Shown here: positions 24,923-33,435 of the stretch, piece after piece
Position numbering within the stretch: the first letter of the stretch is position 1
How the letters are laid out: each line of letters starts with the position of its first letter
Source of the DNA: JAABRU01 sp050180235
GTDB taxonomy: Bacteria > Desulfobacterota > Desulfobacteria > Desulfobacterales > Desulfococcaceae
DNA length: 44,710 bases
Assembly (NCBI GenBank): GCA_050180235.1
Contig: JBFXEJ010000044.1
Coordinates: 1 to 44,710, forward strand
Direction of reading: 5' to 3'
The notes under the pieces: model-generated
Seen by the model: only the letters and a program-made list of their open reading frames with translations
The model's database searches: none
Told to the model about the DNA's origin: nothing
Translations under genes and position numbers: made by a program

Positions 24923-26236
24923 ATGAACCAGCTTCTCAAAATCGGACAGGAACTTCAGGTGGAAAACAATATCCCCTGCCGGACAAAGGCATTTATCGGC
25001 GGGGGCGGACAGGGGGAGGTGTATCAGGCTGAACTGAATGGAAAACCTGTGGCCCTGAAATGGTATTTTCCGGATCAGGCCACTTCTGCGCAGCGTTCCC
25101 TGCTGGAAAATCTGATTCAGAAAGGCGCGCCCAATGACAGGTTTTTATGGCCCACGTCCCTTGTCCGCAATACAGACGGCAAAGGACTGGGTTATCTCAT
25201 GCCCCTGCGGGAGAAACGCTACAAAAGCATCATTGATCTGATGAAAGGCCGCATTGAACCCTCCTTCCGTGCGCTTGCCACAGCAGGGCTGGAACTGGCG
25301 CACAGTTTTCTCCTGCTCCATTCCAAAGGGCTTTGCTACCGGGATATTTCATTCGGAAATGTGTTTTTTGATCCCCAGACCGGGAATGTGCTGATCTGCG
25401 ACAATGACAATGTGGGAATCGAGGGACAGTCCGGCATTGGCGTGCTGGGAACGCCCCGTTTCATGGCTCCGGAAATTGTGCGCGGGGAGGCTGTTCCCGG
25501 AACCCAGACGGATTTGTATTCTTTGGCTGTGCTGCTTTTTTACATGCTCATGGTTCACCATCCGCTGGAAGGGGAAAAGGAAACCAAAATCAAATGTTTT
25601 GATCTTCCGGCTATGAACAAACTCTACGGCACGGAACCCCTGTTTATTTTTGATCCCAATGAGCAAAGCAACCGGCCTGTGCCGGGAATCCATGATAACG
25701 CTCTGATCTATTGGCAAATTTATCCCCAGTTTATCCGGGATACATTCACCACTGCCTTTACAGACGGCATCCGTGATCCCATGAAACGGGTGCGGGAAAG
25801 CCAATGGCGTTCGATTATGTCCCAATTGCGGGATTCCATTATTTTTTGCGGCAACTGCGGAGAGCATAATTTTTATGATGCGGAACTTCTTCAGGACAAA
25901 GGCAGACTGAATCCCTGCTGGAACTGCAAGAAAATGCTTCCGATTCCCCCGCGCATCCGCATAGGGAAATCTGTTGTCATGCTCAACCATGATACACAGC
26001 TTTTTCCCCATCACACGGAAAACAGAAATGAATATGATTTTTCCGCACCTGTCGCGGAAGTCAGCCGCCATCCCAAAGATCCGAATATCTGGGGACTGAA
26101 AAACCTGTCCAAAGACAAATGGGTGGCTGCATTTCCGGATGGAAGTTTCAAAGACATTGAACCCGGAAAAAACATCAGTCTTGCACAGGGCATAAAGATT
26201 CAGTTTGGACAGAGTGAGGGGGAAATCCGATTGTAA
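24923..26236 (+). CDS. TerY-P-type protein kinase with zinc ribbon and FHA-like tail
   Basis: The 437-residue protein starts with a kinase-like domain: GGGGQGEVY (26-34), K46, then YRDISFGNVFF (from 139) and CDNDNVG (from 159). The usual HRD and DFG are YRD and DND, a divergence known in this kinase group. GTPRFMAPEIVRG and TDLYSLAVLLFYML follow. A four-Cys zinc ribbon (C309/C312, C332/C335) and a beta-rich FHA-like tail complete it. The kinase, vWA and PP2C set makes a TerY-P triad. The order here is kinase, MazEF-like pair, vWA, PP2C. AAAGGA precedes ATG 24923; an in-frame TTG at 24905 is less likely. Confidence 0.82.
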   Translation: MNQLLKIGQELQVENNIPCRTKAFIGGGGQGEVYQAELNGKPVALKWYFPDQATSAQRSLLENLIQKGAPNDRFLWPTSLVRNTDGKGLGYLMPLREKRYKSIIDLMKGRIEPSFRALATAGLELAHSFLLLHSKGLCYRDISFGNVFFDPQTGNVLICDNDNVGIEGQSGIGVLGTPRFMAPEIVRGEAVPGTQTDLYSLAVLLFYMLMVHHPLEGEKETKIKCFDLPAMNKLYGTEPLFIFDPNEQSNRPVPGIHDNALIYWQIYPQFIRDTFTTAFTDGIRDPMKRVRESQWRSIMSQLRDSIIFCGNCGEHNFYDAELLQDKGRLNPCWNCKKMLPIPPRIRIGKSVVMLNHDTQLFPHHTENRNEYDFSAPVAEVSRHPKDPNIWGLKNLSKDKWVAAFPDGSFKDIEPGKNISLAQGIKIQFGQSEGEIRL

Positions 26237-26333
26237 ATGATATAAAAAATTGCAGGTTGGATTAGCGTATTTGAATGCTTGCCGGTGAATGCTGAATGAT
26301 GAACTGTAACAGAATCATACAGGAGAAAACAAA

Positions 26334-26570
26334 ATGAAAACAGCAATTTCCATACCAGATGCCCTGTTTCTTGCAGCAGAGGAATATGCAAGGGAGTGCA
26401 GGATTTCCCGGAGTGAGCTTTACCGGGCTGCTTTGGCAGAGTATCTGCGGATGAAAACAGGAAGGGAACTTGCCGAACAGATTGACAGGATATGTGAAAA
26501 ACTCGACACCGGGCTGCCGGAACCAGTGAAAACAGCGGTTTACCGGAAATTTGCGGAGGTTCAGTGGTGA
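26334..26570 (+). CDS. ribbon-helix-helix antitoxin (MazE/PemI-like partner)
   Basis: The protein has 78 residues. KTAISIPDALFLAAEEYARE and CRISRSELYRAALAEYLR form a CopG-type ribbon-helix-helix DNA-binding unit. The C-terminus (EQIDRICEKLDTGLPEPVKT) is a helical toxin-binding tail. It overlaps the toxin start by four bases (GTGA), so the two are translationally coupled. ACAGGAGAA precedes the ATG. Confidence 0.85.
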   Translation: MKTAISIPDALFLAAEEYARECRISRSELYRAALAEYLRMKTGRELAEQIDRICEKLDTGLPEPVKTAVYRKFAEVQW

Positions 26571-26914
26571 ACATCAGACGCGGCCAGATATGGTGGTGTG
26601 ATTTCGGCATTCCATCCGGTTCCATGCCGGGTTACAGAAGACCTGTCGCGGTGGTTCAGGACAACGGCTTTAACCAAAGCAGGATTGCAACCGTGATTGT
26701 CGCGGCAGTGACTTCCAATACAGGGTATGCAGATCTGCCGGGCAATGTGTTTCTGACAGCACAGGAAAGCGGTCTGCCAAAGGATTCTGTGATCAATGTT
26801 TCACAGATTGCCACAGTGGACAGGAAGGATTTGGAAGAATGCGCGGGCCGTATTCCGGCCGGACGGATGCAGGAAGTGGATGAGGGACTGAAGCTGGTGA
26901 TGGGGCTGTCCTGA
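26567..26914 (+). CDS. mazF: MazF/PemK family endoribonuclease toxin
   Basis: MazF-family toxins cleave mRNA at short sequences. This 115-residue copy has the family opening NIRRGQIWWCDFG, then GSMPGYRRPVAVVQ, IVAAVTSNT and DSVINVSQIATVDRKDL, which make the whole CcdB/MazF barrel. Two GTG codons are possible (26564, 26567); 26567 is seven bases from GGAGG and gives the GTGA overlap with the antitoxin. The pair sits between the kinase and vWA genes of the TerY-P set. Confidence 0.87.
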   Translation: MNIRRGQIWWCDFGIPSGSMPGYRRPVAVVQDNGFNQSRIATVIVAAVTSNTGYADLPGNVFLTAQESGLPKDSVINVSQIATVDRKDLEECAGRIPAGRMQEVDEGLKLVMGLS

Positions 26915-26996
26915 ACCGGAATTTCAGTAAATTCTGTTTTCAATTGTGGCCATGTACCAGAAAATTATAACCGAAAAAATTTGAAAGGAGAAACAA

Positions 26997-27695
26997 ATGG
27001 CAAAACGTCCCGGCGGTGAACTGTCTTCCCGGCCTCTTCATTTTATCTGGATTGCAGACTGCTCCGGCTCCATGAGCGGTGAAAAAATACAGCAGCTCAA
27101 TTTTGCGATTCGTGAAGCCATTCCCCATATGCAGAAAGTCGCGGATGAAAACCCCAACGCGCAGGTGCTGGTACGCGCAGTGGCATTTTCCAGCGGTGCA
27201 ACATGGCATATTTCCCAGCCAACCCCAGTTGACAAATTCAGTTGGAATGACCTTTCTGCAAACGGTGTGACCGATATGGGAAAAGCCCTGACAATGGTGG
27301 CGGATCAGTTGAAAATTCCGCCCATGACAGATCGTGCGCTCCCGCCTGTTCTGGTGCTGATTTCAGACGGGCAGCCCACAGATGATTTTTCCTCCGGACT
27401 TCGAACCCTTACTGACCTTCCCTGGGGAAAAAAGGCTGTGCGTGTCGCGATTGCCATTGGCAAAGATACAGATGAGGAAGTGCTGCAGAAATTCATCGGT
27501 CATCCGGAACTCAGACCGCTTCAGGCCAACAGCCCTGAACAACTGGTCAACTGCATCCGCTGGGTTTCCACTGCTGTGCTGAAATCTGCCTCTGCACCGG
27601 CCAGTCAGCCCAAAGGTGCAGCAGTTCCGGGTATGAATGTACCGATTCCCAATGCACCCGCACCCAATCCCAATTCTGCTGATGATGTATGGTGA
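26997..27695 (+). CDS. TerY-like von Willebrand A domain protein
   Basis: The 232 residues form a vWA domain with an intact metal-ion-dependent adhesion site: DCSGSMSG (D21, S23, S25), the Thr in NGVTDMGKAL, and the Asp in LISDGQPTDDF. RPLHFIWIADCSGSM is the TerY-type start. A short Pro/Asn-rich tail (APNPNSADDVW) follows. TerY proteins assemble stress-response complexes and partner with a kinase and a PP2C phosphatase. AAAGGAGAA precedes the ATG. Its end overlaps the PP2C start by seven bases. Confidence 0.87.
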   Translation: MAKRPGGELSSRPLHFIWIADCSGSMSGEKIQQLNFAIREAIPHMQKVADENPNAQVLVRAVAFSSGATWHISQPTPVDKFSWNDLSANGVTDMGKALTMVADQLKIPPMTDRALPPVLVLISDGQPTDDFSSGLRTLTDLPWGKKAVRVAIAIGKDTDEEVLQKFIGHPELRPLQANSPEQLVNCIRWVSTAVLKSASAPASQPKGAAVPGMNVPIPNAPAPNPNSADDVW

Positions 27696-28516
27696 ACGCT
27701 GTGGATACGGCCAACTGGAAAATCATTGGAAAAAGTGTGCGGGGCGCATCCCATGAACGGAGCGGACTGCCCAATCAGGATGCCATTGACTGGTTTCCGA
27801 ACTCCGGTCAGTGGCTTCCGCTTGTATTGGCTTTGTCGGACGGACACGGCAGCCGGAAATGCTTCCGCAGTGACCGGGGCGCACGGTTTGCGGTTTCAGC
27901 GGCTCTGGACGTGGCAAAGGCGATTACAGAAACGCATGGGGCATCCGGCAGAAGCATCAAAAAAATGGCAGAAGAGCAGATTCCCAAACAAATCCACCGT
28001 TGCTGGAAAGTGGGTGTTGACAAGGACATTCAGGAATTTCCCTTCACTGAGGAAGAAAAACTTCTTTCCGATGCCAATCCTTACCTGCCTTACGGTGCAA
28101 CGCTGCTCCTTGCCATAATCACGTCCTCTTTTTTTCTTTTTTTGCAACTCGGAGACGGAGATATTCTGGTTATACGGGAAAACGGAGATGCACAAAGACC
28201 GGTTCCGCAGGATGAGCGTCTGCTGGGAAATGAAACCACATCCTTATCCGCGCCGGACGCGTGGAAGGATTTCCGTTTCTGTTTTCTGCCTGTTCTGGAT
28301 ACAATACCCGGACTGATCATGCTGGCAACAGACGGTTATGCCAATTCTTTTCAGGATGATCAAAATTTCCGGAAAGTGGGAACAGACATTCTGGAAATTG
28401 CAAAATCCGAGGGAATCGCGTATATTGAAAACAACTTGGAACAATGGCTGAGAACTGCTTCCGCGTCCGGCAGCGGAGATGACATTACTGTAGGGCTTGT
28501 GTTTCATCTGGTCTGA
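27689..28516 (+). CDS. PP2C-type protein phosphatase (TerY-P triad)
   Basis: This 275-residue metal-dependent Ser/Thr phosphatase probably opposes the 24.9-kb kinase. PP2C motifs are complete: GLPNQDAIDW, ALSDGHGSRK (D51-G-H53-G), GDGDILV, IMLATDGYANSF and GSGDDITVG. The acidic residues in these motifs bind the two metals. It overlaps the vWA gene by seven bases; the first codons are ATG GTG, so a start at the GTG is also possible. It is the last gene of this module. Confidence 0.88.
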   Translation: MVNAVDTANWKIIGKSVRGASHERSGLPNQDAIDWFPNSGQWLPLVLALSDGHGSRKCFRSDRGARFAVSAALDVAKAITETHGASGRSIKKMAEEQIPKQIHRCWKVGVDKDIQEFPFTEEEKLLSDANPYLPYGATLLLAIITSSFFLFLQLGDGDILVIRENGDAQRPVPQDERLLGNETTSLSAPDAWKDFRFCFLPVLDTIPGLIMLATDGYANSFQDDQNFRKVGTDILEIAKSEGIAYIENNLEQWLRTASASGSGDDITVGLVFHLV

Positions 28517-28595
28517 GTATCCGGATTTTTCTTATACAACTGGCTCCTTCCCTCAAGGAAGGGGAGTTAGGGTCCGTATAAAAATAATCTGTTAC

Positions 28596-28628
28596 AAACC
28601 CTAAGGGTTTTGAAAACCCTTAGGGTTT
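28596..28628. repeat. perfect 33-base palindrome after the PP2C gene
   Basis: AAACCCTAAGGGTTTT and AAAACCCTTAGGGTTT pair completely around a single central G. Just before it, TTCCCTCAAGGAAGGGGA is a second, smaller hairpin (about 28552-28566). The palindrome could stop transcription from either side but lacks a T-run. It is more likely a spacer repeat. Confidence 0.6.
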
Positions 28629-28759
28629 CCGGGCAGTAAAACTGTACGGGTTATTTTTTTACAAACCCTTACCTGCTTACAGATTGAAATCCCACCGTTT
28701 TTGTGCTATGGAAAAAAACAATAAAAACCGTATACTTTTTTTATCTCAGAGAGTTACAA

Positions 28760-31018
28760 ATGGCTAAAATAAAGAAAAAAGAAATAATCGCAGATGACCC
28801 GGTCAGTGAGATAGGATCTATGGATGAATCGAACAATTCTGTTGATACTGTAGAATTTAATAAGTATCCATGGGAAGTAAAGCTTGAATTGGTTGAAGAA
28901 CCAATAGTCAGAATAGTGAAAAGGGAAGGCATTTCTCATATAGTTACATCTTTCATCAAAGATGAAAATCTGTTGAAAATGTGCTGTGAGCTGATGTACG
29001 AGATGAATCCGAAATACCTGTCAAACATCATATTAATAGAAAGGTCAATAAGCAGAGGTAAGACGGTAAATGGGTATTACATCAGGGAATTAGCACTTGC
29101 CCACATAGGGCTGGTTGGTATGATGGAAAATTTTCTGAAACATATCAGGAATATAAAGAAGCTGCAACAAAACACCCTAAGAGCTTCTCTGTGGCAAGAG
29201 ACAGTAAGAGTAATTGCTGGTGTTCTTGAGGACGAAGGTGAACAAGGTGCGGAAAACATGTCAACAGAGATGATGGAAAAAATGCTGATACAGGGTAAAT
29301 GCTGTCAGATGTTTGATCCTGAAGGACCTGTTGAAAAAATGATACAGACTCTTGTAGACGATGTGGCAAACAGTGTCTATGCAGAGGAAGCAAAAGTATT
29401 CATAGCTGCACACAGAAATTCAAAAACCTGTCTTGCATATTCCATAGCAAACGGTAAAGAGATGGCTCTGAACGGCAATTTCAGATTGTGGTATAAAAAC
29501 AAAAATGGATTAAAAGGCGGTGAGTGGGATAAAGAACCACAAGCGCCTGAACAGGTACTGAAATTTACAAGACCTGAACCATCTGTTAGATCGGAAACAC
29601 CACCAACTACAACTCCGACACCACTTCTACAGCAACTGAAATACATCATCACCCATTACGGATGCTCTGTCATTTACGAGCCACGTCGCTGTATGGCTCT
29701 GCTGAAGGATTTATGCCCGGAGCATAAACGGGAAGTCAATGTGCTGGTGAGCGCACTGAAAGAGGATATTCCCCATGACCTGCTTTCCATGAATGCGTCA
29801 ATGCCTGCGGAGCTTACCCTGTCCCGGCTGCGGAAAAGGCTGTATGACGATCTGGGCATAGCCGAAGAATTTTCACACTGGGCAGTGGAAACTTGGAAAT
29901 TGGCATTGGAAATTGCTTCTCAAAGAACAGACATTCTTACGGATACAAAACAGTTTTATCAAAATTATCAGACGGTACAGACAACTTCAGGCAAGAATTC
30001 AAAAAACAATAGCTTTTCCATTCAACTGAGAGCCACGCCAATCACTGTTTCGAGAGATGATTTCAAAGAAGTTTTTCAACTGTATGACAATCGGACTCCT
30101 GTACAGTTTATTCAGAATGATTATGTGGATAACCGGGATGACACGATTGTAGATCGAATCACCGGACTGATGTGGGAGCAGTCAGGCTCCCAAGAATATA
30201 TGATCTATGACAACGGATTGGAATATATCAATAATTTGAATATGAAAAGATTTGCCAGTTATGCGGACTGGCATCTGCCTACAGTGGAGGAACTGCTTTC
30301 TCTCATGGAGAAAGAATTGCAAGGCAACAAGCTGTTTATTCAGGCTGTATTTGATAAAAAACAAGGATGGTGCTGGAGTGCGGACAAACACCCGTCCGGT
30401 GGGGGGTGGAATGTTGATTTCCGTACCCGGGGTGTTTACCTGCCCAACCTTGGATATTTTAGCTACGTGCGGGGTGTGCGATCCATTTCGGTCTCCCGGT
30501 CGCAGATATATCCGGCTAACACTTCATTGCCCACGAAAAGCCCCCCTTCTGTGGAACTGAGAAGCAAACCGATCACAGTTTCGTATGATGATTTCAAAAA
30601 ATTATTCAAACTGGATGACAACTGGTGTCCAAAGAAGTATATCCAGAATGATTATGCGGACAACGGTGACGGCACAGTAACGGACAGAGCCACCGGTCTG
30701 ATGTGGGAGCAGTCAGGTTCCAAAGAATATCTGACCTCTGAAAAGGCAAAGGAATACATCAGAGATCTGAACCGGAAAAGATTTGCCGGTTATTCGGACT
30801 GGCGTCTGCCTACTGTGGAGGAATTGCTGTCCCTGATGGAAAAGGAAAAGCAGGACAACGATTTGTACATTCAGACCGTATTTGACAAACAGCAACGGTG
30901 GTGCTGGAATGCGGACAAACTTCCGTCGGGTAGGGCGTGGTTCGTCTATTTCAACTACGGGATTGTTCGCGAGCCCATTGATGAGAATTTCTACGTGCGA
31001 GGTGTTCGCTCCTTATAG
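28760..31018 (+). CDS. large DUF1566/Lcl_C protein with two C-type-lectin-like domains
   Basis: The protein has 752 residues. Residues 1-280 are a helical region of unknown function (KNIKKLQQNTLRASLWQETV, LIQGKCCQMFDPEGPVEKM). Residues 285-395 repeat the helical domain of the 21707 protein (EPRRCMALLKDLCPEHKRE; TLSRLRKRLYDDLGI). Two DUF1566 domains follow, each with a GLMWEQSGS motif, an LPTVEELLSLMEKE motif, WCW(S/N)ADK and a final YVRGVRS. Variable patches lie at 30410-30466 and 30941-30994. The second DUF1566 domain is closer to the 21707 protein than to its own neighbour. ATG 28760 has CAGAGAG upstream; a GTG at 28703 is weaker. Confidence 0.8.
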   Translation: MAKIKKKEIIADDPVSEIGSMDESNNSVDTVEFNKYPWEVKLELVEEPIVRIVKREGISHIVTSFIKDENLLKMCCELMYEMNPKYLSNIILIERSISRGKTVNGYYIRELALAHIGLVGMMENFLKHIRNIKKLQQNTLRASLWQETVRVIAGVLEDEGEQGAENMSTEMMEKMLIQGKCCQMFDPEGPVEKMIQTLVDDVANSVYAEEAKVFIAAHRNSKTCLAYSIANGKEMALNGNFRLWYKNKNGLKGGEWDKEPQAPEQVLKFTRPEPSVRSETPPTTTPTPLLQQLKYIITHYGCSVIYEPRRCMALLKDLCPEHKREVNVLVSALKEDIPHDLLSMNASMPAELTLSRLRKRLYDDLGIAEEFSHWAVETWKLALEIASQRTDILTDTKQFYQNYQTVQTTSGKNSKNNSFSIQLRATPITVSRDDFKEVFQLYDNRTPVQFIQNDYVDNRDDTIVDRITGLMWEQSGSQEYMIYDNGLEYINNLNMKRFASYADWHLPTVEELLSLMEKELQGNKLFIQAVFDKKQGWCWSADKHPSGGGWNVDFRTRGVYLPNLGYFSYVRGVRSISVSRSQIYPANTSLPTKSPPSVELRSKPITVSYDDFKKLFKLDDNWCPKKYIQNDYADNGDGTVTDRATGLMWEQSGSKEYLTSEKAKEYIRDLNRKRFAGYSDWRLPTVEELLSLMEKEKQDNDLYIQTVFDKQQRWCWNADKLPSGRAWFVYFNYGIVREPIDENFYVRGVRSL

Positions 31019-31021
31019 AAA

Positions 31022-31058
31022 CTGTCTGAACCATGATTAACCTGATTTTTTTTCATGG
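31022..31058. repeat. palindromic repeat CTGTCTGAACC, partial copy
   Basis: CTGTCTGAACCATGATTAAC opens just after the stop codon of the large DUF1566 gene; only one arm is present, and it is followed directly by the 136-bp MITE. Confidence 0.6.
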
Positions 31059-31064
31059 TAATAA

Positions 31065-31200
31065 CTGATGTTACGCAGCATCGTCATACCGGCGAAAGCC
31101 GGTATCCAGAACTGTTTGATATTACTGGATTCCGGCTTTCGCCGGAATGACGGGCAAAACGGATAACTCCCTGATTTTCAGAAAGGCTGCGTAACGTCAG
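31065..31200. mobile_element. 136-bp MITE, copy 1
   Basis: The ends are CTGATGTTACGCAGC and, inverted, CTGACGTTACGCAGC. Inside, GTCATACCGGCGAAAGCCGG and CCGGCTTTCGCCGGAATGAC form a long hairpin. A second copy at 36224-36359 is the same length and in the opposite orientation, and shares the inner ACTCCCTGATTTT segment. There is no gene inside. Confidence 0.88.
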
Positions 31201-31307
31201 GTAGTAAGAGGAAATCATTAACAGCATGGGGTCGCCATTGATTTGATCCAATATTGTCAGTTTTTCCGATGTTTTGTCTGTGCAAAAAACCGCTCCGCCT
31301 AATTTTT

Positions 31308-31352
31308 GCACTCCTCCGGATCAGTATCAATTCAATGGAGAATCGGTATTAT
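31308..31352. repeat. solo IS630-type end, copy 2
   Basis: GCACTCCTCCGG is followed by TTCAATGGAGAATCGGTATTA, as in the copy at 16131. It lies 80 bases before the next start codon and could form part of the gene's leader. Confidence 0.55.
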
Positions 31353-31429
31353 TTTTAATTGCTTGGAAACAGATCAGCACTGCACAGACAGAGAAAGAAA
31401 TTTGCAAGCATCAAAGGGAGGGGACTGAT

Positions 31430-32767
31430 ATGAAAAAAAACATTCTGGTATTGGGGGCCGGATTTGTGGCCCGGCCTTTGGTAAGATATTTGCTGGAACT
31501 GCCGGATGTCAGTGTAACAGTTGCCAGCCGCACTCTGGAAAAAGCCCGGAATCTGTTGGCAAATCATCCGCATGGAAATGCAAAAACATTGCAGGTGGAA
31601 AACGCGGAAGAACTCAGTCAGAGCGTTTCCTCTGCTGATATTGTCATCAGCCTGCTGCCCTGGGTGCATCATATTCAGGTGGCAAAACAGTGTCTGGCGC
31701 ATGGCAAGCATCTTGTCACCACATCCTATGTCAAACCGGAGATGGAAGCATTGGATGCGGAAGTGCGGAAAAAGGGACTGCTGTTTCTCAATGAAATTGG
31801 TGTTGATCCGGGCATTGACCATATGGCTGCCATGCGTGTGATTGACCGTGTGCGGAAAGCCGGAGGAACCATTACCCGTTTTTATTCTTACTGCGGCGGA
31901 CTCCCCGCTCCCGAATGCAACAACAATCCCTTTGGATACAAATTCAGTTGGAGTCCTCTGGGTGTCATGCTTGCGGCCCTGAGTGACGGCAGATATATGG
32001 AAGAGGGAAAAATTATTGAAATTCCGGCAGAAAAACTCTTTCAGCATTACTGGCTGATGGATATTCCCGGAGCAGGAATCTTTGAAGCCTATGTGAACCG
32101 GGATGCACTTCCCTACAGGAAAATCTACGGCATTGAATCTGTGCAGTCCATATATCGGGGAACTCTGCGGAATGTGGGACATTGTGAATCATGGGACTGC
32201 TTTAAACGACTCGGACTGCTGGACAGAAACCAAATTTTTGATTTCTGCAAACTCACTCCGGGCAAAGCCCTTGCAAAAATGATCGGATACCGGGGGAAAA
32301 ATCTGCCCCGCCATATTGCATCTTTCCTGAACATACCGGAATATTCCGTGACCATCAAAAAAATGCAATGGCTTGGATTGCTTGATAATCAGCCTCTGGC
32401 TTTGGAAAAGGCTTCCCTGTTTGACCTGTTTGCCCATATCCTGCAGGAAAAACTGGTGTACGGGGAAAAAGAGACAGATATGCTCATTCAGCATCATGAA
32501 TTCACCGCCGAATATCCGGACGGGAAAAAGGAACGGATTACCGCAACAATGGTGGATAAAGGCATTCCGGGCGGAGATACGGCCATGTCCCGGACAGTGG
32601 GACTTCCTGCGGCCATTGCAGTCAAGGGAATAGCGGAAGGCAGAATTTCCCTCACAGGGGTTCAGCGGCCCGTAATGCCGGAAATCTATGAACCTGTGCT
32701 GTCCGAACTGGAAACACTCAATATCAGTCTGAGAGAACACAGGGAAATTTTTTCATCTGTGCCTTGA
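31430..32767 (+). CDS. saccharopine dehydrogenase-like reductase
   Basis: The 445 residues begin with a Rossmann NAD(P) site (ILVLGAGFVARPLVRYLL). ADIVISLLPWVHH, TTSYVKPEMEALD and LNEIGVDPGIDHM follow, then SYCGGLPAPECNNNPFGYKFSWSP. This order is that of LYS9-type (glutamate-forming) saccharopine dehydrogenases. In bacteria the same family also serves other amino-acid or polyamine reactions, so the substrate is open. AAAGGGAGGGG lies close upstream of ATG 31430. The frame is open to 31274, but that part contains repeat sequence. Confidence 0.88.
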   Translation: MKKNILVLGAGFVARPLVRYLLELPDVSVTVASRTLEKARNLLANHPHGNAKTLQVENAEELSQSVSSADIVISLLPWVHHIQVAKQCLAHGKHLVTTSYVKPEMEALDAEVRKKGLLFLNEIGVDPGIDHMAAMRVIDRVRKAGGTITRFYSYCGGLPAPECNNNPFGYKFSWSPLGVMLAALSDGRYMEEGKIIEIPAEKLFQHYWLMDIPGAGIFEAYVNRDALPYRKIYGIESVQSIYRGTLRNVGHCESWDCFKRLGLLDRNQIFDFCKLTPGKALAKMIGYRGKNLPRHIASFLNIPEYSVTIKKMQWLGLLDNQPLALEKASLFDLFAHILQEKLVYGEKETDMLIQHHEFTAEYPDGKKERITATMVDKGIPGGDTAMSRTVGLPAAIAVKGIAEGRISLTGVQRPVMPEIYEPVLSELETLNISLREHREIFSSVP

Positions 32768-33110
32768 CATCAGCATAAGATAAAGGTATTGAATTGCTGA
32801 TCGCTGTTTGCTGGCATACTGTTCCAAACGGTTCCCTCTACAATGTCTCTTAGCAGATAACTATCTGAAATTATAAATTTTAATCAAAAACGGCAGTTTT
32901 TATAATCCCTTGAAATCATTAACTTTATCTTGCAAGTGACGTTGTAGGGTTAAGCATAAGGTTATAAATTTTCATGTATTAAAAAAAAACTGGATGAAGT
33001 TGTAAAAAATCCGAATTTCTGTTTTTTCCCCGTCATTCTGGCGAAAACTGAAACATCAACAGCTATCATTATCAGTTCACGCAATATGACATTGAAGGAG
33101 AGAAAAGCAT
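32768..33110. other. 343-base AT-rich spacer
   Basis: No gene or strong repeat was seen. GAAGGAGAG just before 33111 is the ribosome site of the next gene. Confidence 0.45.
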
Positions 33111-33380
33111 ATGGAAAAAAATAACAAAGTCAGCAGTATATCCAAAGCTGATTCACTTGAAAAAATAGGAGAATTTTGGGATACACATGATTTTGCAGAT
33201 TTCGATACAGATTGTCCTGATGTTACTTTTGATATTTCATGTGCAGTTCCGGTTGAAACAGACTTATTTTCAGAAATTGAAAAGCAGGCAAAGCATCGGG
33301 GAGTGAAAGTTGAAACGCTTGTTAATCTTTGGCTGCAGCAAAAATTAGCAGAACATACACAACTTGCACAGTCGTGTTAA
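33111..33380 (+). CDS. CopG/BrnA-like antitoxin, no partner
   Basis: The 89 residues contain SLEKIGEFWDTHDFADFDTD, the typical opening of small CopG/BrnA-like antitoxins. VETDLFSEIEKQAKHRGVKVETLVNLWLQQKL then forms a ribbon-helix-helix-like half. These proteins repress their own promoter and bind a toxin. No BrnT- or RelE-like gene is adjacent on either side. GAAGGAGAG is seven bases or so before the ATG. The cluster of palindromes just downstream may be regulatory sites. Confidence 0.65.
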   Translation: MEKNNKVSSISKADSLEKIGEFWDTHDFADFDTDCPDVTFDISCAVPVETDLFSEIEKQAKHRGVKVETLVNLWLQQKLAEHTQLAQSC

Positions 33381-33435
33381 TATGCCGTAAATACAAAAAT
33401 ACTTTGACTTACAGTATTATATGCTTTGGGGATTT

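Noticed and set aside
28596..28628. Intrinsic terminator for the PP2C gene
   Set aside because: The palindrome is perfect, but no T-run follows on either side; kept only as a repeat.
22511..31018. Complete DGR cassette inside the window
   Set aside because: No reverse transcriptase, accessory Avd-like gene or template copy was found on either strand; only target-like patches are present.
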